From assembly GCA_024401355.1 (NCBI GenBank), contig JAKSLF010000003.1, positions 62,001 to 126,000 of the forward strand: 64,000 nucleotides of DNA. Direction: 5' to 3'. How positions within the stretch are numbered: position 1 is the first letter of the stretch; the number at the start of each line of letters is the position of its first letter. Of the stretch, positions 9,214 through 18,408 are shown piece after piece. Under the pieces are notes generated by a model. It was not told the DNA's origin. It saw only the letters and a list, made by a program, of their open reading frames with translations, and did no database searches. This DNA is from Bacteroidales bacterium (GTDB taxonomy: Bacteria > Bacteroidota > Bacteroidia > Bacteroidales > Marinilabiliaceae). The position numbers and the translations under genes were made by a program.

Positions 9214-11781
9214 ATGAAGAAGGTATTTACAATTCTGGGCATCGTGTTGGTTGTGCTTCTCGCAGCCTTGTTCATCCTGCCTTATGCTTTCCGCGACCAG
9301 ATTGAAACCGCTGTCAAGGAAGAGGTCAACAATATGGTTGACGCAAAGGTCGATTACGACGATTTTTCTCTCTCCCTTTTTAGCAGCTTCCCCGACCTTC
9401 GAGTTGGAATGGATGGTGTGTCTGTTGTCGGAAAAGACCGTTTCGATGGCGATACTCTTGCCTACATCGGCTCACTTAAAGTAGGCGTCAAGATCCTCCC
9501 ACTTCTCGATGGCATCGTGTCAGTTAATGCAATTAATATCGACCATCCTATTGTCCGTGGTATAGTAGCCGCCGATTCGATAGCCAACTGGGACATCTAC
9601 AAGAGCGAACCAGATACTGTCGAAGAAGTTGCCGATACAACTTCTGCACCAATGACAATCGACCTCAAGAAAGTTATAATCTCAGATGCCGATATTAAGT
9701 ACATTGATTCTACAATGAATCTCATGGCTCATGTGTCCGACCTCGATCTCGAACTCTCAGGCAAGATGGTTGGTGACATCTTCAATACCGACCTTCAGCT
9801 CGACGTAGCTTCCATAAAGGTACTCATGGATAACATCACATACGTCAAGAATGCAACAATCGACTTTGATGCCAACATCGAGGCCGACATTGCATCTTCA
9901 CGCTACACTATGAAAGAGAATACACTCAATTTCAGTGGTGTCCCTTTGGCTTTTGATGGTTTTGTCCAGCTCAACGACAATTCGACTACTGTCGATATGC
10001 GTCTTGCAGCAAAACAGACTACATTCAAGAGTCTTCTCGCAGTCATCCCTGATTATATTATGAAAGATGTTGAAGGCTTGAAGATGGACGGTACTTTCGA
10101 TCTCTATGCCGATGTAAAAGGCGACTATGTCGACCTCGACCATATCCCTTCAATCGATGCCGCTTTCAAGGTCAACAACGGACAAGTTAAATATCCTGAC
10201 CTTCCTAAGTCGCTCGACAATATCAACGTCGACCTCACAGTCAAGAATCCTGGCGGTGCTGCCGACCTTACTACTGTCAATATCGACAAGTTCCACTTCT
10301 CGCTTGCATCAAATCCATTCGATGCAACTCTCAACCTTGTAAAGCCAATCTCAAACCCAACCTTCAAGGCAGCTGTTAATGGTACAATCGACCTTAATTC
10401 GCTGAAGGACGCCCTTCCGCTCGACAGTATGAACATCGGTGGTATTGTCAAGGCAAACCTCAACGTCGCTACTGATATGGCAGCCATCGACAAGGAAGAT
10501 TATGAGAACATCAAGGCCGAAGGTACAGTCAACTTGACTAACTTCAACTTCGAAAGCAACGACTTCCCTCAGGGTGTCAACATCTCAGAGGCAAAGCTCG
10601 TCTTCACTCCAAAGTTCCTCCAGCTCGATCCTCTCAAGGCAACTCTTGGTAAGAGTGATTTCAATGCTGCCGGCAGAGTGGAAAGCTATCTTCCATACGT
10701 GCTTTCCGATGGAACTATCAAAGGCTCGCTTTCACTTGCTTCAAACCTTATTGACTGCAACGAGTTGCTCAGTGGTGATTCTGCAGAGACTCCTGCCGAC
10801 ACTATCGCAAGCACAGAGTCAGCTGTTGTTGAAATCCCTTCCAACATCGATTTCAATCTTAATACCGATATCAAGAAAATTCTATACGATAATCTTGTTA
10901 TCACAAATGTCAAGGGTGGTGTGATTGCTCGCGAAGGCATTGCCAAACTCAACAACCTCAATATGAATTTGTGTGAAGGCTCTGCGTCACTCAACGGTTC
11001 ATACAATGCCAAGAACATCGAGAAGCCTAATATTGATATGGCTATCAGCCTCAACGATGTCGACGTCAACGTGCTGACCAATTCATTCTCTACTATTGAC
11101 AGCCTTCTCCCAATCGCCAAGAGTGCATACGGAAAGATAAGCATTTCGATGGATCTCGTTTCTGATCTTGACAACCAGATGTCTCCTGTCATCAAGTCTA
11201 TGAATGGCAAGGGCTCATTCAAGTCAGAAAGCCTCTCACTCCAGGAGTCTGACTTCCAGAAGAAACTCTCTTCTGTGCTTCATAATGACAAATACAATTC
11301 ATTGACCATGAAGAGTTTCAAGGGAACATTCGCCATTACTGATGGTAGCATTGTCCTTACTCCATTCAATGTCAACATGTTCGACAAGGCTGCCACCTTC
11401 TCTGGACAGCAGGGACTCGACAAGACAATGGATTATCTCATGTCAATGCCTATTACACGCAAGGAACTCTCTTCGCTTGTCAGCAAGATTGGAATACCTG
11501 TTCCAGCATCTTTCGCTTCTGGCGACGACATACCTGTTGGCATTAATATTGGTGGTACTCTTACGTCTCCTAAAGTCTCGCTCAATGTCGATCAGCTAAA
11601 GGAAGCTGTCGCATCGGAGGTTAAATCTCAGGTGAAGGAAAAGACAGCAGAGGTTGTCGACAAGGTTACTGAGAAGGTGACCGAGAAGGTAACTGAAGAA
11701 CTCCAGAAGAACGAGAAAGTACAGAAGGCTGCAGAGTCAGTCAAGGGAGCCATAGGAAATCTCTTCAAGAAGAAGAAATAG
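9214..11781 (+). CDS. AsmA-like outer-membrane biogenesis / lipid-transfer family protein
   Basis: About 855 residues. The ATG at 9214 is preferred over a TTG at 9169 because it puts the single membrane anchor (residues ~1-25, FTILGIVLVVLLAALFILPYAF) at the N-terminus. The rest is a long repetitive beta-rich periplasmic protein full of DL-x-V and NL-x-L strands, as in AsmA/TamB/YhdP proteins, which are thought to bridge the envelope and move phospholipids. The last ~70 residues are a charged helical tail with VTEKVTEKVTEEL-type heptads ending in a lysine cluster. Family assignment is good; its role is inferred. Confidence 0.83.
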   Translation: MKKVFTILGIVLVVLLAALFILPYAFRDQIETAVKEEVNNMVDAKVDYDDFSLSLFSSFPDLRVGMDGVSVVGKDRFDGDTLAYIGSLKVGVKILPLLDGIVSVNAINIDHPIVRGIVAADSIANWDIYKSEPDTVEEVADTTSAPMTIDLKKVIISDADIKYIDSTMNLMAHVSDLDLELSGKMVGDIFNTDLQLDVASIKVLMDNITYVKNATIDFDANIEADIASSRYTMKENTLNFSGVPLAFDGFVQLNDNSTTVDMRLAAKQTTFKSLLAVIPDYIMKDVEGLKMDGTFDLYADVKGDYVDLDHIPSIDAAFKVNNGQVKYPDLPKSLDNINVDLTVKNPGGAADLTTVNIDKFHFSLASNPFDATLNLVKPISNPTFKAAVNGTIDLNSLKDALPLDSMNIGGIVKANLNVATDMAAIDKEDYENIKAEGTVNLTNFNFESNDFPQGVNISEAKLVFTPKFLQLDPLKATLGKSDFNAAGRVESYLPYVLSDGTIKGSLSLASNLIDCNELLSGDSAETPADTIASTESAVVEIPSNIDFNLNTDIKKILYDNLVITNVKGGVIAREGIAKLNNLNMNLCEGSASLNGSYNAKNIEKPNIDMAISLNDVDVNVLTNSFSTIDSLLPIAKSAYGKISISMDLVSDLDNQMSPVIKSMNGKGSFKSESLSLQESDFQKKLSSVLHNDKYNSLTMKSFKGTFAITDGSIVLTPFNVNMFDKAATFSGQQGLDKTMDYLMSMPITRKELSSLVSKIGIPVPASFASGDDIPVGINIGGTLTSPKVSLNVDQLKEAVASEVKSQVKEKTAEVVDKVTEKVTEKVTEELQKNEKVQKAAESVKGAIGNLFKKKK

Positions 11782-11799
11782 TTCATCAAACGCTAATCT

Positions 11800-12594
11800 A
11801 TGAGAATAGTAATAATAGGCACAGGAAATGTCGCATACCACTTCATGAAGGCTCTATATGCCGCACAGCATGAAGTGATATGTGTAGCCAGCCGCACATA
11901 CGAACATGCTCTGCATTTTGCACGAATGGCCGATGAGTTGTCGCATGAGTCCGACAATGGTTGTTCGTGTAATGCTACAGACAATGTCTCGCTTGTGCCT
12001 GCCGATGCTGACCTCTATCTCATAGCAGTTTCCGACGATGCCATTTCCGATGTGTCTCAACGAATGCCTTCTGTCAAGGGTGTCGTTGTGCATACATCTG
12101 GTGCTACTCCTATCGATGTGCTACAGAGCCACAAACATCGTGCGGTGATTTATCCATGCCAGACACTTTCTCGTGCTGATGTTGTCGACTTTGCACACTT
12201 GCCACTAATGGTTGAAGCGGTTGATGCGGAAAGCGAACATGTAGCAGTCAGTTTCGCCTCTTCTTTGAGCAATAATGTTGGCCGTGCAACTTCCGAGCAG
12301 CGTCTTCATATTCATTTGGCGGCAGTCTTGGTTAGCAATTTTACCAACCATCTGATTGCTCTTGCAAAGCAGCATTCCGACAATAACGGCATCGACTATA
12401 GAGTTCTGAAAAGTCTGGTTTGCCAAACAGTCGACAAGGCTTTCCGCATGGATCCGGTAGAAGCACAGACTGGTCCTGCTATTCGCCATGATGAAGTTAC
12501 CATCAATCGTCATCTTCAGATGATAGATGATGCTTCAGTAAAGGAGATTTATAAGTTACTTACCCATTCCATACAAAATCATAGTTGGAAATAA
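11800..12594 (+). CDS. DUF2520 NADP-binding Rossmann-fold protein
   Basis: 264 residues. The N-terminus carries a dinucleotide-binding loop IIGTGNVAYH (residues ~4-13) as in pyrroline-5-carboxylate reductase-like and F420-dependent enzymes, and the C-terminal part is the helical DUF2520 domain. The substrate is not known. In Bacteroidales this gene commonly sits beside a KdsC-like phosphatase and a UbiA prenyltransferase, as it does here: the next gene begins 12 bases downstream. Assignment rests on the nucleotide loop and the neighbourhood. Confidence 0.8.
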   Translation: MRIVIIGTGNVAYHFMKALYAAQHEVICVASRTYEHALHFARMADELSHESDNGCSCNATDNVSLVPADADLYLIAVSDDAISDVSQRMPSVKGVVVHTSGATPIDVLQSHKHRAVIYPCQTLSRADVVDFAHLPLMVEAVDAESEHVAVSFASSLSNNVGRATSEQRLHIHLAAVLVSNFTNHLIALAKQHSDNNGIDYRVLKSLVCQTVDKAFRMDPVEAQTGPAIRHDEVTINRHLQMIDDASVKEIYKLLTHSIQNHSWK

Positions 12595-12606
12595 CAGTTG
12601 TATAAT

Positions 12607-13122
12607 ATGCGCAATTTCAAGGAAGACCTTACTAATATAAAAGCATTCGCTTTCGATGTCGACGGAGTCCTTTCACGAACGGTTGAGACAATGTTTCCTG
12701 ATGGACAGCCTATGCGTACCGCAAACATCAAAGATGGATACGTTATTCAGTTGGCTGTAAAACTTGGTTATAAAGTCGCTATTATAACAGGTGGCAAGAC
12801 AGATGCTATCTTAAATCGTTTCTCAGCTCTTGGCGTTACAGACATCTTCATGGGCCAATCTACCAAGCTTCAGACTTATAAAGATTGGCGAGACAAATAC
12901 GGCCTCACCGATGATCAGGTGATGTATATGGGCGATGATATGCCAGATATCCCAGTGCTTAAAACAGTTGGCATGCCAGTTTGTCCTTGCGATGCCGTTA
13001 GTGACGTCAAGCAGATTGTTCGTTACGTCTCTCCTTTTTGTGGCGGAGAGTGTTGTGTCCGTGATGTTATGGAGCAAGTGCTTCGTGCTCAGGGGAAATG
13101 GGGTTTGGATATGACTTGGTGA
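12607..13122 (+). CDS. KdsC-like HAD phosphatase (3-deoxy-manno-octulosonate-8-phosphate phosphatase family)
   Basis: 171 residues when started at ATG 12607 (a TTG nine bases earlier is less likely). HAD motif I reads AFDVDGVLS near residue 15, motif III/IV contains MGDDMPDIPVL, and IITGG marks motif II. The size and the lack of a large cap domain fit the tetrameric KdsC type, which makes Kdo from Kdo-8-phosphate for lipopolysaccharide. Motif I has DxDGV followed by Leu-Ser rather than the usual Leu-Thr. Because it is grouped with DUF2520 and UbiA genes rather than with other Kdo genes, a different phosphate ester is possible. Confidence 0.83.
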   Translation: MRNFKEDLTNIKAFAFDVDGVLSRTVETMFPDGQPMRTANIKDGYVIQLAVKLGYKVAIITGGKTDAILNRFSALGVTDIFMGQSTKLQTYKDWRDKYGLTDDQVMYMGDDMPDIPVLKTVGMPVCPCDAVSDVKQIVRYVSPFCGGECCVRDVMEQVLRAQGKWGLDMTW

Positions 13123-13138
13123 TTAAAGGGTTACTGCT

Positions 13139-14080
13139 ATGGCTTATCTACGATTAATAAGATTTGGTAATGTACTCTTTATTGGCCTTTTTCAGGTCCT
13201 TCTTCGCTATTGTGTTGTTTTGCCTGTTCTTGGCCAGTGGAACATAACGCCAGTGATGACCTCTCTTGAGTTCTCCTTGCTGGTTATTGCCACAATGGCA
13301 TTTACGGCTTCAGGCAATGCCATCAACGACTATTTTGACGTACGCACCGATTCAATCAATCGTCCGGAAGCACAGGTTGTCGACAAGCTTATCAATCGAA
13401 AGACAACGATTCTCATTCATGTACTCTTGACGTTGGTTGGACTATTTTGTGGTCTCTATCTGGCGTTCGATTATCACAAAGAGACGTATGCAATGTTTTT
13501 TGTAGTGGTGCCCATCGTCCTTTGGTTCTATTCTACTCATTTCAAGAAACAGATTTTTATCGGCAACCTGATTGTTGCTACAATGATGGCCATCACATCA
13601 CTATTGGTCGTCTCCGCTGAGATATCCGCTATTGTTGCTTCTGGCTCAACTGGTGTTCTCGAAACTCAGGCTTGTAATCAGGTGTGGAAGTATACTGCCG
13701 CTTTTAGCTTTTTTGGCTTTATTACCAATCTTGCACGAGAGATAGTCAAAGATATGGAAGATGTTGAGGGCGACATGCAATGTGGTTGTCATACCATTCC
13801 GGTCGAGATGGGACTCGACAATTCGAAGGTTGTTGTAATCATGCTAGAGGTAATTACGGTTGTTGTACTTTGGGTCGCCTATTTCATGACCTACGTACTC
13901 TATTCGTGTCCTTTCTGCTGGCTTTATATATTGCTTGCTGTGACTTTGCCTATATGTTATATAGTATATCTTGTTGCCCGTGCAAAGACTCAGGCGGACT
14001 ATCACAAGATTAGTAGATTCAGCAAGATTGTGATGTTCTTTGGTGTACTCATTATGGTGTATGTCAATGTAGTACACTAA
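13139..14080 (+). CDS. UbiA-family prenyltransferase (geranylgeranylglycerol-phosphate geranylgeranyltransferase-like)
   Basis: 313 residues, largely hydrophobic with about eight or nine membrane segments. The first aspartate motif NDYFDVRTD (residues ~62-70) and the second REIVKDMEDVEGD (~200-212) are the prenyl-diphosphate/magnesium sites of UbiA enzymes. Bacteroidales members are often annotated as geranylgeranylglycerol-phosphate geranylgeranyltransferase by resemblance to archaeal ether-lipid enzymes, but the true acceptor is uncertain. It follows the KdsC-like gene by 16 bases and is probably in one operon with it. Confidence 0.85.
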   Translation: MAYLRLIRFGNVLFIGLFQVLLRYCVVLPVLGQWNITPVMTSLEFSLLVIATMAFTASGNAINDYFDVRTDSINRPEAQVVDKLINRKTTILIHVLLTLVGLFCGLYLAFDYHKETYAMFFVVVPIVLWFYSTHFKKQIFIGNLIVATMMAITSLLVVSAEISAIVASGSTGVLETQACNQVWKYTAAFSFFGFITNLAREIVKDMEDVEGDMQCGCHTIPVEMGLDNSKVVVIMLEVITVVVLWVAYFMTYVLYSCPFCWLYILLAVTLPICYIVYLVARAKTQADYHKISRFSKIVMFFGVLIMVYVNVVH

Positions 14081-14112
14081 AGTGTTTGTTTATTGATAAT
14101 ACTTTTTGCGTT

Positions 14113-14853
14113 ATGCTCAATGAAATAAAGAACCATAGAAGTGTTCGTAAATATAAGGATGAACAGATTCCTGATGTTGTTCTCAACGAGATTCTTACTG
14201 CTGGACTTCGTGCCTCAAATACAGGCAACATGCAGCTTTATAGCATAGTAGTCACTCGGTCATCCGATATCAAGCAGAAGCTCGCTCCTGCTCACTTTAA
14301 CCAGCCAATGGTTATGGGAGCACCTGTTGTACTTACATTTTGCGCCGACGTCAATCGTTTCACCAAGTGGTGTCAGCAACGCAATGCCGACGCAGGCTTT
14401 TATAATATGGAGAGTCTGATTACAGCTTTTGTAGATGCGTCTCTTGCTGCTGAAAATGTTTGTCTCGAAGCAGAAGCTCATGGACTGGGAATTTGTTATC
14501 TTGGTACAACTACATATAATGTACGACAGATTATTGATGCGTTACAACTGCCAAAGGGTGTCGTGCCAGTTACAACAGTTACACTCGGTTATCCTGATGG
14601 TGAGGCACCAATGTCTTCTCGTTTGCCTCTCAATGCTGTAGTTCATGATGAAACATACCACGATTATTCTCCAGCCGATATCGACAATGCGTATGCCGAG
14701 ATGGAGTCTGATCCTAGTAACCAAAAGTTTATTGACGTGAATAACAAGCAGAATCTAGCTCAAGTATTCGCTGAAGTTCGCTATTCAAAAGCCAACAATG
14801 AGTATTTCAGCAAAGAACTTCTTGAGGCGTTCCGCCAACAGGGCATGATGTAG
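14113..14853 (+). CDS. NAD(P)H-dependent nitroreductase family protein
   Basis: 246 residues; the ATG at 14113 was preferred over a TTG at 14086 because it begins directly at the family N-terminus (MLNEIKNHRSVRKYKDEQIP). The HRSVRKY segment and the central GLGICYLGTT are the FMN-binding hallmarks of the NfsA/NfsB/FRP fold. These flavoproteins reduce nitro compounds, quinones or flavins; the natural substrate cannot be told. It is the last forward gene before a convergent reverse-strand gene 22 bases away. Confidence 0.87.
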   Translation: MLNEIKNHRSVRKYKDEQIPDVVLNEILTAGLRASNTGNMQLYSIVVTRSSDIKQKLAPAHFNQPMVMGAPVVLTFCADVNRFTKWCQQRNADAGFYNMESLITAFVDASLAAENVCLEAEAHGLGICYLGTTTYNVRQIIDALQLPKGVVPVTTVTLGYPDGEAPMSSRLPLNAVVHDETYHDYSPADIDNAYAEMESDPSNQKFIDVNNKQNLAQVFAEVRYSKANNEYFSKELLEAFRQQGMM

Positions 14854-14875
14854 ACCTGAAAAGTCAAGCAGGCAA

Positions 14876-15550
14876 TTAGTATAGCTTGTTTGAAGTTTTG
14901 AGGTTCTTCAGGATGGTGAAAGCTCTGTCTACGTCTTCCTCAGCAACAATAATAGAGAATTCGTTTGTGGTAGAGACAACTTCTTTTACGTTGATGCCTT
15001 CCCAAGCAATGAATTTCATTATCTGGTAATAGAAACCGCAAGCCTGAACATTGTCTGCAGGCAGTTTTAGGGTTATTGCTGATAGATTGTCACTTCTGAA
15101 TGTGCAGTCTTCCTGTGCAAAGTTCTTCAGTACGGTATTGTTGAAGTCGGCTCCTACTATAACGTTTGATTCGAAGACTCCACGAACCATAGTGCAGAAT
15201 CCGTCGCGTTGGCTGCTAAGTTCGTTCATTGTTCGACTGAGGTTTTCGAATATTGTATTGCTGTTTCGAAATGTAAAGTCGGTTAAGTTTGAACGTACAA
15301 TAATGTCACCAAGCTGGCTCAATACGTCTTTGAACGAGCCGAACCCATTGCTTTCAAGGTTTGGTACCAAACGATTGAGAGCCATGACGATTGCTCCTTG
15401 CTTCACTTCTTTCTGCACCATTTTTTCTACAGATGGATGTATCTGGCGAGCAAGTGACGAAATGTTGAGCAGACCCTCTGAGAGTGCTTCGACGATAAAC
15501 GGACGCACCTTTACGACTTTTTCTACTGCTTGGCTGATGGTCATATTCAC
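14876..15550 (-). CDS. ACT-domain protein of unknown function
   Basis: 224 residues. The N-terminal half is a helical region (SQAVEKVVKVRPFIVEALSEGLLNISSLAR), and the C-terminal half has the spacing of ACT ligand-binding domains, ending GINVKEVVSTTNEFSIIVAEEDVDRAFTIL, which is very like the ACT repeats of aspartate kinases. There is no kinase domain. Such stand-alone proteins are common and uncharacterised in Bacteroidales; an amino-acid-sensing role is plausible, and the divergent neighbour dapA (lysine pathway) is suggestive but not proof. Start may be at 15550 or at the second Met, 15544. Confidence 0.68.
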   Translation of the reverse strand: MNMTISQAVEKVVKVRPFIVEALSEGLLNISSLARQIHPSVEKMVQKEVKQGAIVMALNRLVPNLESNGFGSFKDVLSQLGDIIVRSNLTDFTFRNSNTIFENLSRTMNELSSQRDGFCTMVRGVFESNVIVGADFNNTVLKNFAQEDCTFRSDNLSAITLKLPADNVQACGFYYQIMKFIAWEGINVKEVVSTTNEFSIIVAEEDVDRAFTILKNLKTSNKLY

Positions 15551-15571
15551 AATATTTTTGTTTTATGACTG

Positions 15572-15601
15572 CAAATATACGGATTGTTAATCAATTAACA
15601 A
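15572..15601 (-). promoter_or_regulatory. Promoter for the ACT-domain gene
   Basis: Read on the minus strand, TATATTTG (15572-15579) is a perfect TAnnTTTG -7 box, with a TTG at 15599-15601 and a 19-base spacer. It faces away from the dapA promoter. Confidence 0.62.
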
Positions 15602-15651
15602 GTGGGAAAATAATATTTTTAGCAACTTTAATGTTTGAGCAAAAGATTTTA

Positions 15652-15659
15652 TACCTTTG
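15652..15659 (+). promoter_or_regulatory. -7 promoter box for dapA
   Basis: TACCTTTG fits TAnnTTTG, 61 bases before the dapA start. The -33 element is not well placed (the nearest TTTG is only 14 bases upstream). Confidence 0.5.
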
Positions 15660-15720
15660 CGAGGTTAAAGACGTTTATTGCCACAATTGGTATTTATAGA
15701 AAAAGAAAAAACATATATAT

Positions 15721-16611
15721 ATGAAGAGATTTACGCTTCAGGGATCAATTGCCGCACTTGTAACTCCGTTCAAGGCTGACGGCACGATAGACTTCAAGGC
15801 ATTCGACCGTCTTCTCGACTTCCATGCCGAGAATGGCACAAATGGTGTCGTTGTTTGTGGTACTACAGGTGAGACTCCGACTCTTAGTGAACCAGAAGAT
15901 GCAGAAATGTTCCGTCATGCAGTTGAGCGTGTCAATGGTCGTATGACAGTCATTGCAGGAACAGGCAGTAACTCTACTCAGAGCTGTATCAAGTATACTC
16001 AGAATGCTGTAGATGCAGGTGTAGATGCTGTACTTGTTGTTGGCCCATATTATAACAAGCCAACATCTAAAGGCATGTACCTCCATTTCTCAGAGCTTGC
16101 AAAGAACATAAATGTTCCTATTATCCTCTACAATGTACCTGGCCGTACAGGATCTGCTATAAAGCCAGATGTAGCTATTCAGCTTGCAAAAGATTATAGC
16201 AATATCGTAGGTATTAAGGAGGCAAGTGGCAACATTCAGAATGTAGGATATCTCATCCAGCATCGTCCTGAAGGGTTCCATGTATACAGCGGTGACGACG
16301 GCATCTCTATGCTTTGTAATCTTATGGGTGCAGACGGATGTGTCTCTGTTGCAGCCAATGTGTTCCCTAAGGATTTCAGCCGTATGATGCAGCTCTCTAT
16401 CGCAGGTGATGCAAAGGCTGCTCGTGAAATTCACTACCGCTATATCCGTTTGATGGATTTGCTCTTTGTTGAGTCTAATCCTATTCCTGTCAAGGCAGCT
16501 CTCGCTGCGATGGGTATGATGGAGGAAGTTTACCGTGCTCCACTTTGTCAGATGGAAGATGCGAACAAGAAGCTTCTCCTTGATGAGATGAGGTCTCTTA
16601 AACTTATTTGA
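15721..16611 (+). CDS. dapA: 4-hydroxy-tetrahydrodipicolinate synthase
   Basis: 296 residues, the normal length for DapA, which condenses pyruvate with aspartate semialdehyde at the entry to lysine and diaminopimelate synthesis. Visible catalytic residues are the TTGET loop at 48-52, Tyr137 in ILYNVPGRTG, and the Schiff-base Lys166 in NIVGIKEASGN. The start at 15721 is preceded by an A-rich leader and a -7 box. It is divergent from the ACT-domain gene, and trkA follows after 12 bases, probably in the same transcript. Confidence 0.96.
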   Translation: MKRFTLQGSIAALVTPFKADGTIDFKAFDRLLDFHAENGTNGVVVCGTTGETPTLSEPEDAEMFRHAVERVNGRMTVIAGTGSNSTQSCIKYTQNAVDAGVDAVLVVGPYYNKPTSKGMYLHFSELAKNINVPIILYNVPGRTGSAIKPDVAIQLAKDYSNIVGIKEASGNIQNVGYLIQHRPEGFHVYSGDDGISMLCNLMGADGCVSVAANVFPKDFSRMMQLSIAGDAKAAREIHYRYIRLMDLLFVESNPIPVKAALAAMGMMEEVYRAPLCQMEDANKKLLLDEMRSLKLI

Positions 16612-16623
16612 GAATAGTTCTGT

Positions 16624-17967
16624 ATGAGAATATTCATTGCAGGTGCTGGTGCCGTAGGTACTCATTTGGCTAAGTTGTTTGTCGATTCTGATCACGATGT
16701 GATTTTGATGGATGAGGACGACAAGAAACTTCAGCAAATCGAGTATCACCTTGACCTTATGACTCGTAGGGGCAATATGACATCGTTGTCGGACCTCAAG
16801 CAGGCAGACGTGTCTGAGGCTGACCTTTTCATAGCCGTTCCTCCTTATAAGGACATGAGTATCCTCGCATGTATTCTTGCCAAGAAACTTGGTGCCAAGA
16901 CAACTGTCGCTCGCGTTAATACTTCTGAATACCTTAAGGCTGAAAATCTTTCCCTCTTCCGACAGCTCGGCGTTGATGAGATAATCTATCCTGAGGAACT
17001 TGCTGCACATGAAGCTGTAGAGTCGCTCAAGAGAGTTGGTATCCGTCAGTGGTATGAGTCGTCTGATGGTAAGGTTGTCCTTTCGGTAATTAAGGTACGT
17101 GAGGGTGCACCGATTCTCAACCGTCCGTTCTCTGAACTCGATCCAGAGAAAAAGAAACTCTACAATATCGTAGCAATATACCGTCAAGGCGATACCATTA
17201 TACCTCATGGCGGCGACTCGCTCATTCATGGTGACCTTGCATATTTCATATCTACCTATGATAATATGAAATTAGTCCTTGCTGATGCAGGAAAGGAGCA
17301 GTACGAAATCAATAATGTCATGATTATTGGTGGTAGTCGAGTGGGGCGTCTCATAGCGCGTAATTTGGAGGAGATTGGGGGCTACAATGTGAAGCTTGTC
17401 GAAATTGATCGTGAGAAGTCTCTCAAACTAGCCAATAGCTTGGAGAATACTCTCGTCATCGAAGGCGATGGCCGTAATCTGGAACTCCTGAAAGACGAGG
17501 GCATATCTAAAATGCAGGCGTTTGTTGCGGTGACAGATAATGCTGAGGTTAATATCCTTTCTTGCCAGTTGGCAAAGAAGATGGGTATTCGCAAGACAGT
17601 AGCTGAGGTTGAGAATATAGATTATATGCCGCTTGCTGAAGGTATCGGTATAGGTACACTCCTCAATAAGAAACTTACTGCAGCGAGTCACATCTATCGA
17701 TATACGCTTCATACCGATGTGGCTTACGTCAAATGCCTTACGTCAAACAATTCGGAGATGCTTGAGCTTGTCGCGCAGCCAGGCTCTAAGATAACGAAGG
17801 CTCAGATCAAGGATTTGTCGTTGCCACGTGAGCTCAATATTGGTGCGGTGGTTCGTGATGGTGTAGTGCAGATAGCTTCGGGGCAGACACAGATACAAGC
17901 TTATGACAAAGTTGTGATGTTTGCCATGCAGTCGTGCATTCATAAAATAGAAAAGCTCTTTGTATAA
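16624..17967 (+). CDS. trkA: Trk system potassium-uptake regulatory subunit TrkA
   Basis: 447 residues with the duplicated TrkA layout: a first NAD-binding RCK domain starting with GAGAVGTHLAKLF (residues ~6-18), a RCK_C domain, a second NAD-binding domain starting with GGSRVGRLIARNL (~237-249), and a second RCK_C domain. It is the peripheral cytosolic subunit that gates the TrkH potassium channel. No trkH gene is in the window; the next gene is ruvX, whose ATG begins one base after the trkA stop. Confidence 0.93.
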   Translation: MRIFIAGAGAVGTHLAKLFVDSDHDVILMDEDDKKLQQIEYHLDLMTRRGNMTSLSDLKQADVSEADLFIAVPPYKDMSILACILAKKLGAKTTVARVNTSEYLKAENLSLFRQLGVDEIIYPEELAAHEAVESLKRVGIRQWYESSDGKVVLSVIKVREGAPILNRPFSELDPEKKKLYNIVAIYRQGDTIIPHGGDSLIHGDLAYFISTYDNMKLVLADAGKEQYEINNVMIIGGSRVGRLIARNLEEIGGYNVKLVEIDREKSLKLANSLENTLVIEGDGRNLELLKDEGISKMQAFVAVTDNAEVNILSCQLAKKMGIRKTVAEVENIDYMPLAEGIGIGTLLNKKLTAASHIYRYTLHTDVAYVKCLTSNNSEMLELVAQPGSKITKAQIKDLSLPRELNIGAVVRDGVVQIASGQTQIQAYDKVVMFAMQSCIHKIEKLFV

Positions 17968-17968
17968 C

Positions 17969-18391
17969 ATGGGACGTATTCTTGCTATTGATTATGGACG
18001 CAAGCGTACCGGCCTGGCCGTTACGGATCCGCTAAAGATCATTGCGAATGGCCTTACATGTGTGGAGACAAGCAAGCTTTTTGATTTTATCAAGCAATAT
18101 ATGGAAAAGGAGTCAGTCGAATGTATTGTGATGGGTAAACCAACCAAAGTTACAGGCGAAGATTCCGAGACCATGAAATATATAACGCCTTTTGTCAACC
18201 GAATGCGAAAGGCATACCCTGAGTTGCCAATAGAGATGGTTGACGAGAGGTTTACTACGAAGATAGCTTTTCAGGCTATGATTGACGGCGGTCTAAAAAA
18301 GAGTGATCGTAACAATAAGAATGGTACTGTTGATATGGTCAGCGCTACTATTATACTCCAGACATATATGGAGTCGAATTTAAGAATGTAA
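17969..18391 (+). CDS. ruvX: RuvX/YqgF family Holliday-junction resolvase-like nuclease
   Basis: 140 residues from ATG 17969 (a TTG at 17960 would overlap trkA). The RNase H-like fold begins with [17 protein letters not shown] (residues ~4-20), whose aspartate is catalytic, and later shows MVDERFTTK, also a family hallmark. YqgF is thought to mature pre-16S rRNA 5' ends and was named a putative Holliday-junction resolvase by fold. It lies in a tight housekeeping run trkA-ruvX-def-dnaN. Confidence 0.92.
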   Translation: MGRILAIDYGRKRTGLAVTDPLKIIANGLTCVETSKLFDFIKQYMEKESVECIVMGKPTKVTGEDSETMKYITPFVNRMRKAYPELPIEMVDERFTTKIAFQAMIDGGLKKSDRNNKNGTVDMVSATIILQTYMESNLRM

Positions 18392-18408
18392 TTAAAAAAG
18401 TATACGAT

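Noticed and set aside
16090..17229. Long open frame (379 codons) on the minus strand
   Set aside because: Antisense to dapA and trkA, both secure; translation has no recognisable domain.
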